From CAWDVK01 sp963805715 (GTDB taxonomy: Bacteria > Actinomycetota > Actinomycetes > Streptosporangiales > Streptosporangiaceae): DNA of 64,000 nt. The stretch spans positions 434,001 to 498,000 of the forward strand of contig CAWDVK010000020.1 of NCBI GenBank assembly GCA_963805715.1, in the 5' to 3' direction. Made by a program: the position numbers and the translations under genes. Shown here piece by piece: positions 31,621 to 39,952 of the stretch; position 1 is the stretch's first letter, and each line of letters begins with the position of its first letter. The notes under the pieces are model-generated. The model worked only from the letters and a program-made list of their open reading frames with translations. It made no database searches and was not told the DNA's origin.

Positions 31621-32491
31621 AGGCACCTCCCCCGCTGCTCCGCGCCTCGGCCGGCACCTGCGGCGCCGCCTCGCCCCCGGCCTCGCCGCGCACCGCCGCG
31701 AGGCCGCTGGTGCCGCCGTCGGGCGCCGTCAGCACCCACGGGCCGTCGGCGGTGATGGCCACCGTGTGCTCGAAGTGAGCCGACAATGAGCCGTCCGCGC
31801 TGACCACGGTCCAGCCGTCGTCCAGCAGCCTGGTCTGCGGCCGGCCCAGGACCAGCATGGGCTCGACCGCCAGCGCCATTCCCTCGGTCAGCATCGGCCC
31901 TTGGCCGGGGCTGCCGTAGTTCGGCACGGGCGGGTCCATGTGCATCTTGGTCCCGATTCCGTGCCCCACATACTCCCGGACGACGCCGTAGCCGCCGCTG
32001 GCGCGGGCACTCGACTCCACCGCGTGCGAGATATCGGTCAGCCGCCTGCCCGCCGCGGCTTGCGCCAGCCCGTGCCAGAGGGCCCGCTCGCACGCGTCGA
32101 GCAACCCGGCCAGCCCGGGCGGCACCGCGCCCACCGCGACGGTCACCGCCGCGTCGCCGTGCCAGCCGCCGACAATGGCTCCGCAGTCCACCGACAGCAG
32201 GTCCCCCGCCGTCAGGATCACGTCGGGGCTGGGGATGCCATGCACGATCTGCTCATTGACCGAGGTGCAGATGCAGGCGGGGAACCCCAGGTAGCCCTGG
32301 AATGATGGGACAGCGCCCGCGCCGCGGATCTCCCGCTCCGCGATCGCATCCAGCTCAGCCGTGCTGATCCCGGGCTCGGCCGCGCTGGCCACCGCGAGCA
32401 GGGCCGCCGCTACCACCAGGCCGGCCTCGCGCATGATGGCCAGCTGGGCGGGAGTCTTGATCTCGATCGGCCGCGCTCGCGTGCGCCGCAT
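31610..32491 (-). CDS. map: Type I methionine aminopeptidase
   Basis: 293 residues. Removes the N-terminal Met from new proteins. The metal ligands are visible: LLSVDCGA and GWHGDAAV (two Asp), YVGHGIGTKMH (His), AVEPML (Glu) and FEHTVAI (Glu). It starts MRRTRARPIEIKTPAQLAIM with a GAGGAGGCAGC leader and has a C-terminal extension of about 35 residues that overlaps the DUF1707 gene. The order secY-adk-map is standard. Confidence 0.96.
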   Translation of the reverse strand: MRRTRARPIEIKTPAQLAIMREAGLVVAAALLAVASAAEPGISTAELDAIAEREIRGAGAVPSFQGYLGFPACICTSVNEQIVHGIPSPDVILTAGDLLSVDCGAIVGGWHGDAAVTVAVGAVPPGLAGLLDACERALWHGLAQAAAGRRLTDISHAVESSARASGGYGVVREYVGHGIGTKMHMDPPVPNYGSPGQGPMLTEGMALAVEPMLVLGRPQTRLLDDGWTVVSADGSLSAHFEHTVAITADGPWVLTAPDGGTSGLAAVRGEAGGEAAPQVPAEARSSGGGAYDA

Positions 32492-32546
32492 GCTGCCTCC
32501 TCGGCGGTTCCCCTTTAACCGTACCCGGAAGGGCGGTCCGCCAGCC

Positions 32547-33200
32547 TCAGCGGATAAACCGGCGCAAGGCAGTCATGGCCCGGTCGGTGATCTCCTCCAC
32601 CGGCCCGGTGGCGTCGATGCCGAGCAGGGTGCCCTCGTCGGCGTAGAAGGCGATCAGCGGCTGGGTCTGCTGCGCGTAGACATCCAGGCGGTGCCTGATG
32701 GTCTGCTCGCGGTCATCGTCCCGCTGGAACAGCTCTCCGCCGCAGTCATCGCACTGTCCCGCCCTGGCCGGGGGATCGAAGAGGACATGCCAGATCCGGC
32801 CGCACTTGCGGCAGGTGCGCCGGCCCGACAGCCGCCTGACCACCTCGTCGTCGTCCACGACGAGCTCCAGCACGATGTCGAGCCTGGTTTCCCATCCGGC
32901 CAGCATCTTCTTCAGCGTCTCGGCCTGCGGCACGTTCCGCGGGAAGCCATCGAGCAGGAAACCCGTGTGCGCGTCGTCTTCCTGCAGGCGGTCCCGCACC
33001 ATGGCGATGGTGAGCTCGTCCGGCACCAGGTCGCCGCGGTCCATGAATGCCTTCGCCTGGCGGCCCAGGTCAGTGCCGGAACTGACGTTGTAGCGGAAGA
33101 TATCGCCTGTCGAGATCTTCGGGATCGCCAGGTGCGAGGAGATGAACTGGGCCTGTGTGCCCTTGCCCGCACCGGGGGGGCCGACGAGGACGACTCGCAC
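32547..33200 (-). CDS. adk: Adenylate kinase with zinc-type LID
   Basis: 217 residues. Interconverts ATP+AMP and 2 ADP. The P-loop is GPPGAGKGTQ, the AMP site ISTGDIFRYN and DGFPRNVPQ, and the LID carries four Cys (CRKCGRIW ... CDDCGG) as in Gram-positive zinc-binding forms. The GTG start shares its G with the secY stop (TAGTG), so the two are coupled. Confidence 0.96.
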   Translation of the reverse strand: MRVVLVGPPGAGKGTQAQFISSHLAIPKISTGDIFRYNVSSGTDLGRQAKAFMDRGDLVPDELTIAMVRDRLQEDDAHTGFLLDGFPRNVPQAETLKKMLAGWETRLDIVLELVVDDDEVVRRLSGRRTCRKCGRIWHVLFDPPARAGQCDDCGGELFQRDDDREQTIRHRLDVYAQQTQPLIAFYADEGTLLGIDATGPVEEITDRAMTALRRFIR

Positions 33201-34501
33201 TACCGCAGGAAGCCCTCATAATTGCGCTGCTGCAACTGGCTCTCGATCTGCTTCACCGTATCGAGGCCAACGCCTACCGCAATCATGATGCTGGTGCCGC
33301 CGAGCGGGAACTGCGCGGTCGCGTCCAGCAGGCCGATGGCAACGATCGGGATGAGCGCGACCAGGCCCAGGTAGAGCGAGCCCGCGGCCGTCAGCCTGCT
33401 GAGAACGTAGCTCAGATATCCGGCCGTGGGGCGCCCTGGCCGGATTCCGGGAATGAAGCCGCCGACTTTCTTCATGTTGTCGGCTACCTCGGTCGGGTTG
33501 AACGTGATGGACACGTAGAAGTAGGTGAAGAAGATGATCAGGACGAAGAAGGACAGGGCGTAGGCCGGCTTGGCCGAGGTGATCGACAGGTTGTTGTTGA
33601 CCCACTCCGCCCATCCGCTCGTGGCATTGTGCCCGAACAGGTTGGCGGCCAGCTGGGGGATGTACAGCATGGAGGAGGCAAAGATGACCGGGATCACGCC
33701 GGCCTGGTTCACCTTGAGTGGTATGTACGTCGATGTCCCGCCGTACATCTTCCGGCCGACCATCCGCTTGGCATACTGCACCGGGATCCGCCGCTGAGCC
33801 TGCTCCATGAAGGCCACGAAGGCGATGATCGCGATGCCGACCAGCAGTACCATCGCGAACACGAAGGCGTGCTTGGTCTCGTAGATCTGCTCCATCTCAC
33901 CCGGAATGACGGCGATGATCTGGGTGAAGATCATCAGCGACATGCCGTTGCCGACACCCCGGTCGGTGATCAGCTCGCCCAGCCACATGATCACGGCGGT
34001 GCCCGCCGTCATGACGATGATCATCGTGGCGATGGTGAAGATCGAGTCATTGGGGATGAGCTGCGCGGTGCAGCCCTGGATCAGGTTCTTGGACCTCGCC
34101 AGCGCGATGATGGCGGTGGACTGCATGATGGCGAGCCCGATGGTCAGGTACCGGGTGTACTGGGTGATCTTCGCCTGGCCGGCCTGCCCCTCCTGGCGGA
34201 GGGTTTCCAGCCGCGGGATCACCACGGCGAGAAGCTGCAGGATGATGCTCGCGGTGATGTACGGCATGATGCCGAGCGCGAAGACCGTCAGCCGGTTCAG
34301 CGCACCGCCACTGAACAGGTTGACCAGCTCGAACAGGCTCGTGTGGCTGGCCGTGTTCAGGCAGGTGTTCACCGCTGACTGCGAGACGCCGGGCGTCGGG
34401 AGATTCGCTCCCAGCCGGAACACGGCAATGATGAAGAGCGTGAACAGCAGCTTCTTGCGCAGGTCAGGCGTTCGGAACGCTCGGATGAACGCGGTCAGCA
34501 T
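33200..34501 (-). CDS. secY: Preprotein translocase subunit SecY
   Basis: 433 residues with ten transmembrane helices; the channel subunit of the Sec translocon, partner of SecE encoded near 62100. It starts MLTAFIRAFRTPDLRKKLLF and has GIMPYITASIILQLL, the ribosome-binding loop region PVQYAKRMVGRKMYGG and IPGIRPGRPTAGYLS. Full length. Confidence 0.97.
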   Translation of the reverse strand: MLTAFIRAFRTPDLRKKLLFTLFIIAVFRLGANLPTPGVSQSAVNTCLNTASHTSLFELVNLFSGGALNRLTVFALGIMPYITASIILQLLAVVIPRLETLRQEGQAGQAKITQYTRYLTIGLAIMQSTAIIALARSKNLIQGCTAQLIPNDSIFTIATMIIVMTAGTAVIMWLGELITDRGVGNGMSLMIFTQIIAVIPGEMEQIYETKHAFVFAMVLLVGIAIIAFVAFMEQAQRRIPVQYAKRMVGRKMYGGTSTYIPLKVNQAGVIPVIFASSMLYIPQLAANLFGHNATSGWAEWVNNNLSITSAKPAYALSFFVLIIFFTYFYVSITFNPTEVADNMKKVGGFIPGIRPGRPTAGYLSYVLSRLTAAGSLYLGLVALIPIVAIGLLDATAQFPLGGTSIMIAVGVGLDTVKQIESQLQQRNYEGFLR

Positions 34502-34708
34502 GCGCAGTCCTTTACTCGGTCAGTCAACGTCATCTGCCGCCCATGGCGCGGTCTGGAGGCCCGCTCACCGCCAGCGCGAGATGCACGCCGCAGTCTAACG
34601 CCCCCGCGGCACTCCGACAGCCCAGCGCGGGGACCGGGAACCGGCGCAGCGTCAGGCGCGGCCAGGGGCATCCCCTCTGGCCGGGCCTGACGTATGACCA
34701 CCGTCATC

Positions 34709-35215
34709 TCACAGTTCGGTAACGGTGCCGCCCGCAGCGGTGATCTTCGCCCGCGCCGACGCGGAGAACGCGTGCGCGGTGACCCGCAGCGCGGCATCGG
34801 TGTCGCCCTGGCCGAGCACCTTCACGAGCTCGCCGGGCCGGACCGCGCCCTTGGCGGCCAGGTCCTCCGGCGTCACGTCGCCGCCGCCGGGGTAGAGCGC
34901 CGCCAGCCGGTCGATGTTCACCACCTGGTAGGTGGTCTTGAACCGCAGGTTCGAGAAGCCCTTGAGCTTGGGCAGCCGGCGATGGATCGGCATCTGGCCG
35001 CCCTCGAACCCCGGCGCTACCTGGGTACGCGCCTTACTGCCCTTGGTCCCGCGGCCCGCCGTCTTGCCCTTGGATGCCTCGCCCCGGCCCACCCGGGTAC
35101 GCGGCGTGTGCGCGCCCGGCGCAGGCCGCAGGTGGTGGATCTTCAGCCCTGCGCGGCCACCCGGCCCGGCCGGGCTGGCGGTCCGCGCAGCCTCGGTCTT
35201 GCTGGTGTCTGCCAT
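34709..35215 (-). CDS. rplO: 50S ribosomal protein L15
   Basis: 168 residues with the conserved LKIHHLRPAPGAHTPRTRVG, RGEASKGKTAGRGTKGSKAR and FEGGQMPIHRRLPKLKGF. The N-terminal 20 residues are an extension. It sits 2 bp after rpmD; 207 bp then separate it from secY. Confidence 0.97.
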   Translation of the reverse strand: MADTSKTEAARTASPAGPGGRAGLKIHHLRPAPGAHTPRTRVGRGEASKGKTAGRGTKGSKARTQVAPGFEGGQMPIHRRLPKLKGFSNLRFKTTYQVVNIDRLAALYPGGGDVTPEDLAAKGAVRPGELVKVLGQGDTDAALRVTAHAFSASARAKITAAGGTVTEL

Positions 35216-35217
35216 CG

Positions 35218-35400
35218 CTAGTCAACCTCCTCCACGGTGACCAGATGGCGCACCGCCTTGATCATGCCGCGGATCTCGGGCCGGTCGGCCTTCACGACCA
35301 CGTCGCCGATCCGGTGCAGGCCCAGCGAGCGCAGCGAGTCACGCTGCGCCTTGTTGCCGCCGATCTTCGACTTGGTCTGGGTGACCTTCAACTCTGCCAT
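35218..35400 (-). CDS. rpmD: 50S ribosomal protein L30
   Basis: 60 residues, MAELKVTQTKSKIGGNKAQR, DSLRSLGLHRIGDVVVKADR, ending VRHLVTVEEVD. Typical length and position between rpsE and rplO. Confidence 0.96.
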   Translation of the reverse strand: MAELKVTQTKSKIGGNKAQRDSLRSLGLHRIGDVVVKADRPEIRGMIKAVRHLVTVEEVD

Positions 35401-35412
35401 TGCTGCTCCCGG

Positions 35413-36036
35413 TCAGCTGTTCTCGGGCGCGGCAGCGGTCGCCGCTGCCGCGCGGGCCCTCAGCATGGCCGCCGGCGCAACGTGCTCAAGCGGCAGGCCG
35501 CGGCGGGCAGCGATCTCCTCGGGCCGGTTCAGGCTCTTCAGCGCCGCGACCGTGGCATGCACCACGTTGATCGGGTTGGAGGAGCCGAGCGACCGGGACA
35601 GCACGTCGTGCACGCCCGCGCACTCCAGCACGGCGCGCACCGGGCCGCCGGCGATAACGCCGGTTCCGGGGCTGGCCGGCTTCAGCAGGACCACGCCGGC
35701 CGCTTCCTCGCCCTGCACGGTGTGCGGGATCGTGCCGGCGATGCGCGGCACCTTGAAGAACGACTTCTTGGCGGCCTCGACGCCCTTCGCGATCGCCGCG
35801 GGGACCTCCTTGGCCTTGCCGTAGCCGACGCCGACCATCCCGTTGCCGTCGCCCACGATGACCAGAGCGGTGAAGCTGAACCGGCGGCCGCCCTGGACGA
35901 CCTTGGCCACCCGGTTGATGGTGACGACGCGCTCCAGGTAGGCAGTGCCCTTCTCGGCCGCGCCGCCGCGGCGGTCGTCACGACGGTCGCGCCGTTCGCC
36001 GCCGCCTCCGGAGCCGCGCCGCGGTGCTGGTGCCAT
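35413..36036 (-). CDS. rpsE: 30S ribosomal protein S5
   Basis: 207 residues. After a charged N-terminal extension the S5 domain begins YLERVVTINRVAKVVQGGRR and continues GDGNGMVGVGYGKAKEVPAA and GVHDVLSRSLGSSNPINVVH. The spectinomycin-site loop around VTINRVAKVVQGG looks normal. Confidence 0.97.
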   Translation of the reverse strand: MAPAPRRGSGGGGERRDRRDDRRGGAAEKGTAYLERVVTINRVAKVVQGGRRFSFTALVIVGDGNGMVGVGYGKAKEVPAAIAKGVEAAKKSFFKVPRIAGTIPHTVQGEEAAGVVLLKPASPGTGVIAGGPVRAVLECAGVHDVLSRSLGSSNPINVVHATVAALKSLNRPEEIAARRGLPLEHVAPAAMLRARAAAATAAAPENS

Positions 36037-36082
36037 CAGATCTTCCTTTTCTCATGTGGTCCGTGCCTGAAGCCGGCCGCGC

Positions 36083-36484
36083 TCATAGCGCCAGCCCGCC
36101 TTCCCGTGCGCCGTCAGCCAGCGCGGCGAGCCTGCCGTGGTAGGCATAGCCGCCGCGGTCGAACACGGCAGCCTCGATGCCGGCCTGGCCGGCCCGCTCG
36201 GCGAGCAGCGCCCCCACCTGCCGCGCCTTGGCCGTCTTGTCCCCGGCCGCCCCGCGGATGGTTGCATCCAGGGTCGAGGCGGATACCAGGGTAACGCCGG
36301 CTACGTCGTCGATCAGCTGCGCGAACGTGTTCCTGGCCGAGCGGGTGACCGCGAGCCGCGGCCGCACGGCGCTGCCCGCGACCTTCTTGCGAACGCGCAG
36401 ATGACGCCGCTGCCGTGCCGAGACACGCGCGGCGGTCCGGCCGGTGATGCGGCCGTGCGCCCTGGTCCTGGTGCCAGACGACAT
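36083..36484 (-). CDS. rplR: 50S ribosomal protein L18
   Basis: 133 residues, with RRHLRVRKKVAGSAVRPRLA, VTRSARNTFAQLIDDVAGVT and FDRGGYAYHGRLAALADGAR, the 5S rRNA-binding family pattern. The start is 2 bp after the rplF stop. Confidence 0.96.
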   Translation of the reverse strand: MSSGTRTRAHGRITGRTAARVSARQRRHLRVRKKVAGSAVRPRLAVTRSARNTFAQLIDDVAGVTLVSASTLDATIRGAAGDKTAKARQVGALLAERAGQAGIEAAVFDRGGYAYHGRLAALADGAREGGLAL

Positions 36485-36486
36485 TT

Positions 36487-37023
36487 CTACTTCCCAGCCT
36501 TCCCGACCTTGCGGCGGACTTGCTCGCCCTGGTACCGCACGCCCTTGCCCTTGTACGGGTCGGGCTTGCGGAGCTTGCGTATGTTGGCGGCCACCTCGCC
36601 GACCTGCTGCTTGTCGATGCCCTCGACGACGAACCTGGTGGGCGTCTCGACCCGGAAGGTGATGCCGTCGGGGGCGCGGACCGGGACCGGGTGGCTGAAG
36701 CCGAGCGAGAACTCCAGGTCCTTGCCCCTGGCCTGGACGCGGTAGCCAACGCCGACGATCTCCATCGTCTTGCGGTAGCCCTCGGTCACCCCGGTCACCA
36801 TGTTGGCGATCAGGCTGCGCGACAGGCCGTGCAGCGCGCGCACCTCGCCCTCGTCGCTCGGCCTGGTCACCGTCAGGGTGCCGTCGGTCCGGGCGACCTC
36901 AATGGGCTCGGCGATCTGCACGCTGAGCTTGCCCTTCGGGCCCTGCACCGTGACCTCGCGGCCGTCGATGGTGACATCCACGCCGCTGGGGACCACGACG
37001 GGCATCCGTCCGATTCGTGACAT
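36487..37023 (-). CDS. rplF: 50S ribosomal protein L6
   Basis: 178 residues, MSRIGRMPVVVPSGVDVTID, with the two L6 repeats and the C-terminal RKPDPYKGKGVRYQGEQVRR. The ATG at 37023 matches the family start; the longer open frame overlaps rpsH in another frame. Confidence 0.97.
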   Translation of the reverse strand: MSRIGRMPVVVPSGVDVTIDGREVTVQGPKGKLSVQIAEPIEVARTDGTLTVTRPSDEGEVRALHGLSRSLIANMVTGVTEGYRKTMEIVGVGYRVQARGKDLEFSLGFSHPVPVRAPDGITFRVETPTRFVVEGIDKQQVGEVAANIRKLRKPDPYKGKGVRYQGEQVRRKVGKAGK

Positions 37024-37034
37024 AGCTGGCTCCC

Positions 37035-37433
37035 CTACCAGACGTAGGCGAGGACTTCCCCGCCTACGCCCTGCTTCTTCGCCTGCTTGTCGGTCATCAG
37101 GCCGGCGGACGTTGAGAGGATCGCGACGCCCAGCCCGCCGAGCACCTTCGGCAGGTTGTCCTTCCGCGCGTACACCCGCAGGCCTGGCTTCGACACCCGC
37201 TTGATCCCGCCGATCGAGCGCTCGCGACTGGGCCCGAACTTGAGCGCGATGACCAGGCTCTTGCCGATCTGGGCGTCTTCCACCCGCCAGCCCGCGATGT
37301 AGCCCTCCTGCTGGAGGATCTCCGCGATGTGCACCTTGATCTTCGAATGCGGCATCGCCACGGTGTCGTGGTAAGCCGAGTTGGCGTTGCGTATCCGCGT
37401 CAGCATGTCTGCGACCGGATCGGTCATGGTCAT
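37035..37433 (-). CDS. rpsH: 30S ribosomal protein S8
   Basis: 132 residues, MTMTDPVADMLTRIRNANSA, with the 16S-binding C-terminus RVYARKDNLPKVLGGLGVAI and LSTSAGLMTDKQAKKQGVGG. A second Met two codons in is an equal start candidate. Confidence 0.97.
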   Translation of the reverse strand: MTMTDPVADMLTRIRNANSAYHDTVAMPHSKIKVHIAEILQQEGYIAGWRVEDAQIGKSLVIALKFGPSRERSIGGIKRVSKPGLRVYARKDNLPKVLGGLGVAILSTSAGLMTDKQAKKQGVGGEVLAYVW

Positions 37434-37560
37434 AGCCTGATGGCCCTCCTCGCCGCGGTTTCCGTTCCGGACCTTCGGCGTGGTCGGTGGGCGCTGGTCG
37501 CGCCCAGGTTGGTCTGTGGTGCCGCGCGCTGGCGCGCCCGGTCATGGCTGCCGGACGGCG

Positions 37561-37746
37561 TCACCAGCTGGACTTCGTGATACCGGGCAGCTCGCCGCGG
37601 TGCGCCATCGACCGGAAGCAGATACGGCACAGGCCGAACCTGCGGTAGACAGCACGCGGGCGCCCGCACCGGGAGCACCTGGTATAGGCGCGCACGTGAT
37701 ACTTCGGCGTGCGCTTCGCCTTGGCGACGAGGCTCTTCTTCGCCAC
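37561..37746 (-). CDS. rpsZ: 30S ribosomal protein S14 type Z (zinc-binding)
   Basis: 61 residues from a GTG start (VAKKSLVAKAKRTPKYHVRA). Four cysteines in CSRCGRPRAVYRRFGLCRIC bind zinc; this is the short S14 form. It ends RGELPGITKSSW and is 5 bp from rplE. Confidence 0.97.
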   Translation of the reverse strand: MAKKSLVAKAKRTPKYHVRAYTRCSRCGRPRAVYRRFGLCRICFRSMAHRGELPGITKSSW

Positions 37747-37750
37747 TTGC

Positions 37751-38377
37751 TCAGTTCTCCTTGAACGGGAAGCCGAGCTGCCGCAGCAGTGAGCGGCCCT
37801 CAGCATCGGTGGTTGCGGTGGTGACGACGGTGACGTCCATGCCGCGCTGCCGGTCCACCTGATCAGGGTTGATCTCGTGGAACATCAGCTGCTCGACTAG
37901 GCCGAACGTGTAGTTGCCGCGGCCGTCGAACTGCCGGTCGGACAGCCCGCGGAAGTCGCGGATCCGGGGCAGCGCGGTCGACAGCAGCCGGTCGAGGAAC
38001 TCCCACATCCGGTCGCCCCGCAGCGTGACGTGGGCACCGATGGGCATGCCCTCGCGCAGCTTGAATTGGGCAATGGATTTCCTGGCCCTGGCGATGGCCG
38101 GCTTCTGGCCGGTGATCGTGGCCAGGTCCCTGACCGCGCCGTCGATCAGCTTGGCGTCGCGGGCGGCCTCGCCGACGCCCATGTTGACCACGATCTTGGT
38201 CAGCGTGGGCACCTGCATGACGTTGGCGTAGCCGAACTCCTTGCGCAGCGTGGTCGCGATCTCGGCCGTGTAGCGCTCCTTGAGCCTGGGCGGCTTGCGC
38301 TCGGCCAGCGCTACGGAGCCGCCGGCGGCCTGCTGCTCGCCGTCGCCCGCGGCCCGATTGCTCCTGGTGGCAGCCAT
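37751..38377 (-). CDS. rplE: 50S ribosomal protein L5
   Basis: 208 residues. After an N-terminal extension of about 25 residues the L5 core reads KFGYANVMQVPTLTKIVVNM-like (EFGYANVMQVPTLTKIVVNM), GQKPAIARARKSIAQFKLRE and GMDVTVVTTATTDAEGRSLL. It binds 5S rRNA and contacts P-site tRNA. The ATG follows the rplX stop with no gap. Confidence 0.97.
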   Translation of the reverse strand: MAATRSNRAAGDGEQQAAGGSVALAERKPPRLKERYTAEIATTLRKEFGYANVMQVPTLTKIVVNMGVGEAARDAKLIDGAVRDLATITGQKPAIARARKSIAQFKLREGMPIGAHVTLRGDRMWEFLDRLLSTALPRIRDFRGLSDRQFDGRGNYTFGLVEQLMFHEINPDQVDRQRGMDVTVVTTATTDAEGRSLLRQLGFPFKEN

Positions 38378-38752
38378 CTACAGTTCCTTACCGGTGGCAC
38401 GGGAAACGCGGACCTTCCTGGAGTCCTCGTCCACCTTGTATCCGGCCCGGGCCGGCTTCTTGGTCTCGGGGTCAATCAGCTGGACGTTGCTGACGTGAAT
38501 CAGCGCCTCCTGGTTGACGATGCCGCCTTCCTTGGCGCCACGCCGGCCCTGATAGTCGACCTTCGTGTTCTTGCGGATCATGTTGACGCCCTGGACGAGC
38601 ACCTTCTGCTTATCCGGGTTGGCCAGGATGACAGTGCCCTCGCGGCCGCGGTCCTTACCCGCGATCACGATGACCCGGTCACCCTTCTTGATCTTCATCC
38701 CCGATGCCTTTCCCTTGGCCGCGTGCTGGGCGGCCGCCTTCCGCCTGGTCAT
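38378..38752 (-). CDS. rplX: 50S ribosomal protein L24
   Basis: 124 residues from the ATG at 38752, which overlaps the rplN stop by one base (TGATG) and has a GGAGGTG ribosome-binding site. Most L24 proteins begin at MKIKKGDRVIVIAGKDRGRE, which is codon 19 here (38698), so the first 18 residues are an extension. The KOW motif and VDYQGRRGAKEGGIVNQEAL are conserved. Confidence 0.95.
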   Translation of the reverse strand: MTRRKAAAQHAAKGKASGMKIKKGDRVIVIAGKDRGREGTVILANPDKQKVLVQGVNMIRKNTKVDYQGRRGAKEGGIVNQEALIHVSNVQLIDPETKKPARAGYKVDEDSRKVRVSRATGKEL

Positions 38753-39120
38753 CACAGCACCTCCGGCGCCAGCGAGATGATCCGCATGAACCGCTTCTCC
38801 CGCAGCTCCCGGCCCACCGGCCCGAAGATGCGGGTGCCACGGGGATCGCCGCCGTCCCTGATCAGCACGGCTGCGTTCTCGTCGAAGCGGATGTAGGAGC
38901 CATCGCCGCGACGCCGTTCCTTGCGCGTGCGCACGACGACCGCCTTGACAACGTCGCCCTTCTTCACCCCGGCGCCGGGGAGGGCATCCTTGACGGTCGC
39001 GACAATGACATCGCCGATGCCCGCGTATCGCCTGCTCGAGCCCCCGAGCACCCGGATACACAAGATCTCCTTGGCACCCGTGTTGTCGGCGACCTTCAGC
39101 CGCGACTCCTGCTGGATCAC
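38752..39120 (-). CDS. rplN: 50S ribosomal protein L14
   Basis: 122 residues, MIQQESRLKVADNTGAKEIL, VVVRTRKERRRGDGSYIRFD and FGPVGRELREKRFMRIISLA. Exactly the family length. Confidence 0.98.
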   Translation of the reverse strand: MIQQESRLKVADNTGAKEILCIRVLGGSSRRYAGIGDVIVATVKDALPGAGVKKGDVVKAVVVRTRKERRRGDGSYIRFDENAAVLIRDGGDPRGTRIFGPVGRELREKRFMRIISLAPEVL

Positions 39121-39210
39121 GTCAACTCCTGCTTCTCGCGCGCCGGCCTCGGGGTGAGGACGGGCGGGTCCTGGCGGGCCCCGGCGGAACAGCTACCGCC
39201 GCAGTCCTTG

Positions 39211-39489
39211 TTACTTGGCCTTCTCCAAGATCTCCGCGACACGCCAGCGCTTGGTGGCCGACAGCGGGCGGGTCTCCATCAGCAGCACTCGGTCGCCGAC
39301 ACCGCAGGCGTTCTCGCCGTCGTGCGCCTTGTACTTCTTCGTACGCCGGATGACCTTGCCGTACTTGGGGTGCTTGACCCGGTCCTCGACAGCGACGACA
39401 ACCGTCTTGTCCATCTTGTCGCTGATCACGAGGCCTTCGCGTACCTTGCGGTAGCCGCGCGAGACTGCGGCGCCCTGCTCGTCACTCAT
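39211..39489 (-). CDS. rpsQ: 30S ribosomal protein S17
   Basis: 92 residues, MSDEQGAAVSRGYRKVREGL, VISDKMDKTVVVAVEDRVKH and LLMETRPLSATKRWRVAEIL. The start overlaps the rpmC end by 8 bp. Confidence 0.97.
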   Translation of the reverse strand: MSDEQGAAVSRGYRKVREGLVISDKMDKTVVVAVEDRVKHPKYGKVIRRTKKYKAHDGENACGVGDRVLLMETRPLSATKRWRVAEILEKAK

Positions 39490-39721
39490 TCTCGTCCGCC
39501 TCCTCTTCCAGCCGCACAATGCCGAGCTCGCGCTCCCGCTTCACCGTGTAGATGCGCGCGATTTCCTTGCGCACGGCGCGGAGCCTGCCGTGGCTCTCCA
39601 GCTGGCCGGTGGCCGCCTGGAAACGGAGGTTGAACAACTCGATCTTGGCCTCGGCCAGCTTCACTTCAAGCTCTTCCTCGGTCGAGGTCCGCAGGTCGAC
39701 GGCTGCCAGTCCCTTGGCCAT
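39482..39721 (-). CDS. rpmC: 50S ribosomal protein L29
   Basis: 79 residues, MAKGLAAVDLRTSTEEELEV, ending in an acidic EEEADENE. The ATG at 39721 has a GGGGAGG ribosome-binding site and overlaps the stop of the last of three upstream mini-ORFs by one base (TGATG). Confidence 0.96.
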   Translation of the reverse strand: MAKGLAAVDLRTSTEEELEVKLAEAKIELFNLRFQAATGQLESHGRLRAVRKEIARIYTVKRERELGIVRLEEEADENE

Positions 39722-39798
39722 CACGCCTCCCCTGCTTCACGCTTCACGAATTTTGCCCCTTCATGGGCACAGCATCGGCAGCTTGTGCACGCCAACAT
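39721..39798 (-). CDS. Cys-rich 25-codon mini-ORF, copy 3
   Basis: Encodes MLACTSCRCCAHEGA then KFVKREAGEA, the same peptide as the two copies before it, but with three silent differences in its last codons. The last ten residues equal the L16 C-terminus. It starts in a TGATG overlap with copy 2 and ends in a TGATG overlap with rpmC; its final codons double as the rpmC ribosome-binding site. Whether it is translated is unknown. Confidence 0.4.
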   Translation of the reverse strand: MLACTSCRCCAHEGAKFVKREAGEA

Positions 39799-39875
39799 CA
39801 GGCCTCACCGGCTTCACGCTTCACGAATTTTGCCCCTTCATGGGCACAGCATCGGCAGCTTGTGCACGCCAACAT
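39798..39875 (-). CDS. Cys-rich 25-codon mini-ORF, copy 2
   Basis: Identical in DNA to copy 1. Encodes MLACTSCRCCAHEGA plus KFVKREAGEA. The stop and the next start overlap as TGATG at both ends. The pattern Cys-x2-Cys-x-Cys-Cys-x-His could bind a metal, although it comes from an out-of-frame reading of the L16 HKLPM codons. Confidence 0.4.
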   Translation of the reverse strand: MLACTSCRCCAHEGAKFVKREAGEA

Positions 39876-39952
39876 CAGGCCTCACCGGCTTCACGCTTCA
39901 CGAATTTTGCCCCTTCATGGGCACAGCATCGGCAGCTTGTGCACGCCAACAT
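39875..39952 (-). CDS. Cys-rich 25-codon mini-ORF, copy 1
   Basis: Starts at an ATG that overlaps the rplP stop by one base (TGATG) and ends with the same overlap onto copy 2. The peptide MLACTSCRCCAHEGA plus KFVKREAGEA ends in the ten C-terminal residues of L16. The copy seems to derive from the 3' end of rplP by duplication, with a small internal insertion that changes the frame of the first half. Confidence 0.4.
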   Translation of the reverse strand: MLACTSCRCCAHEGAKFVKREAGEA

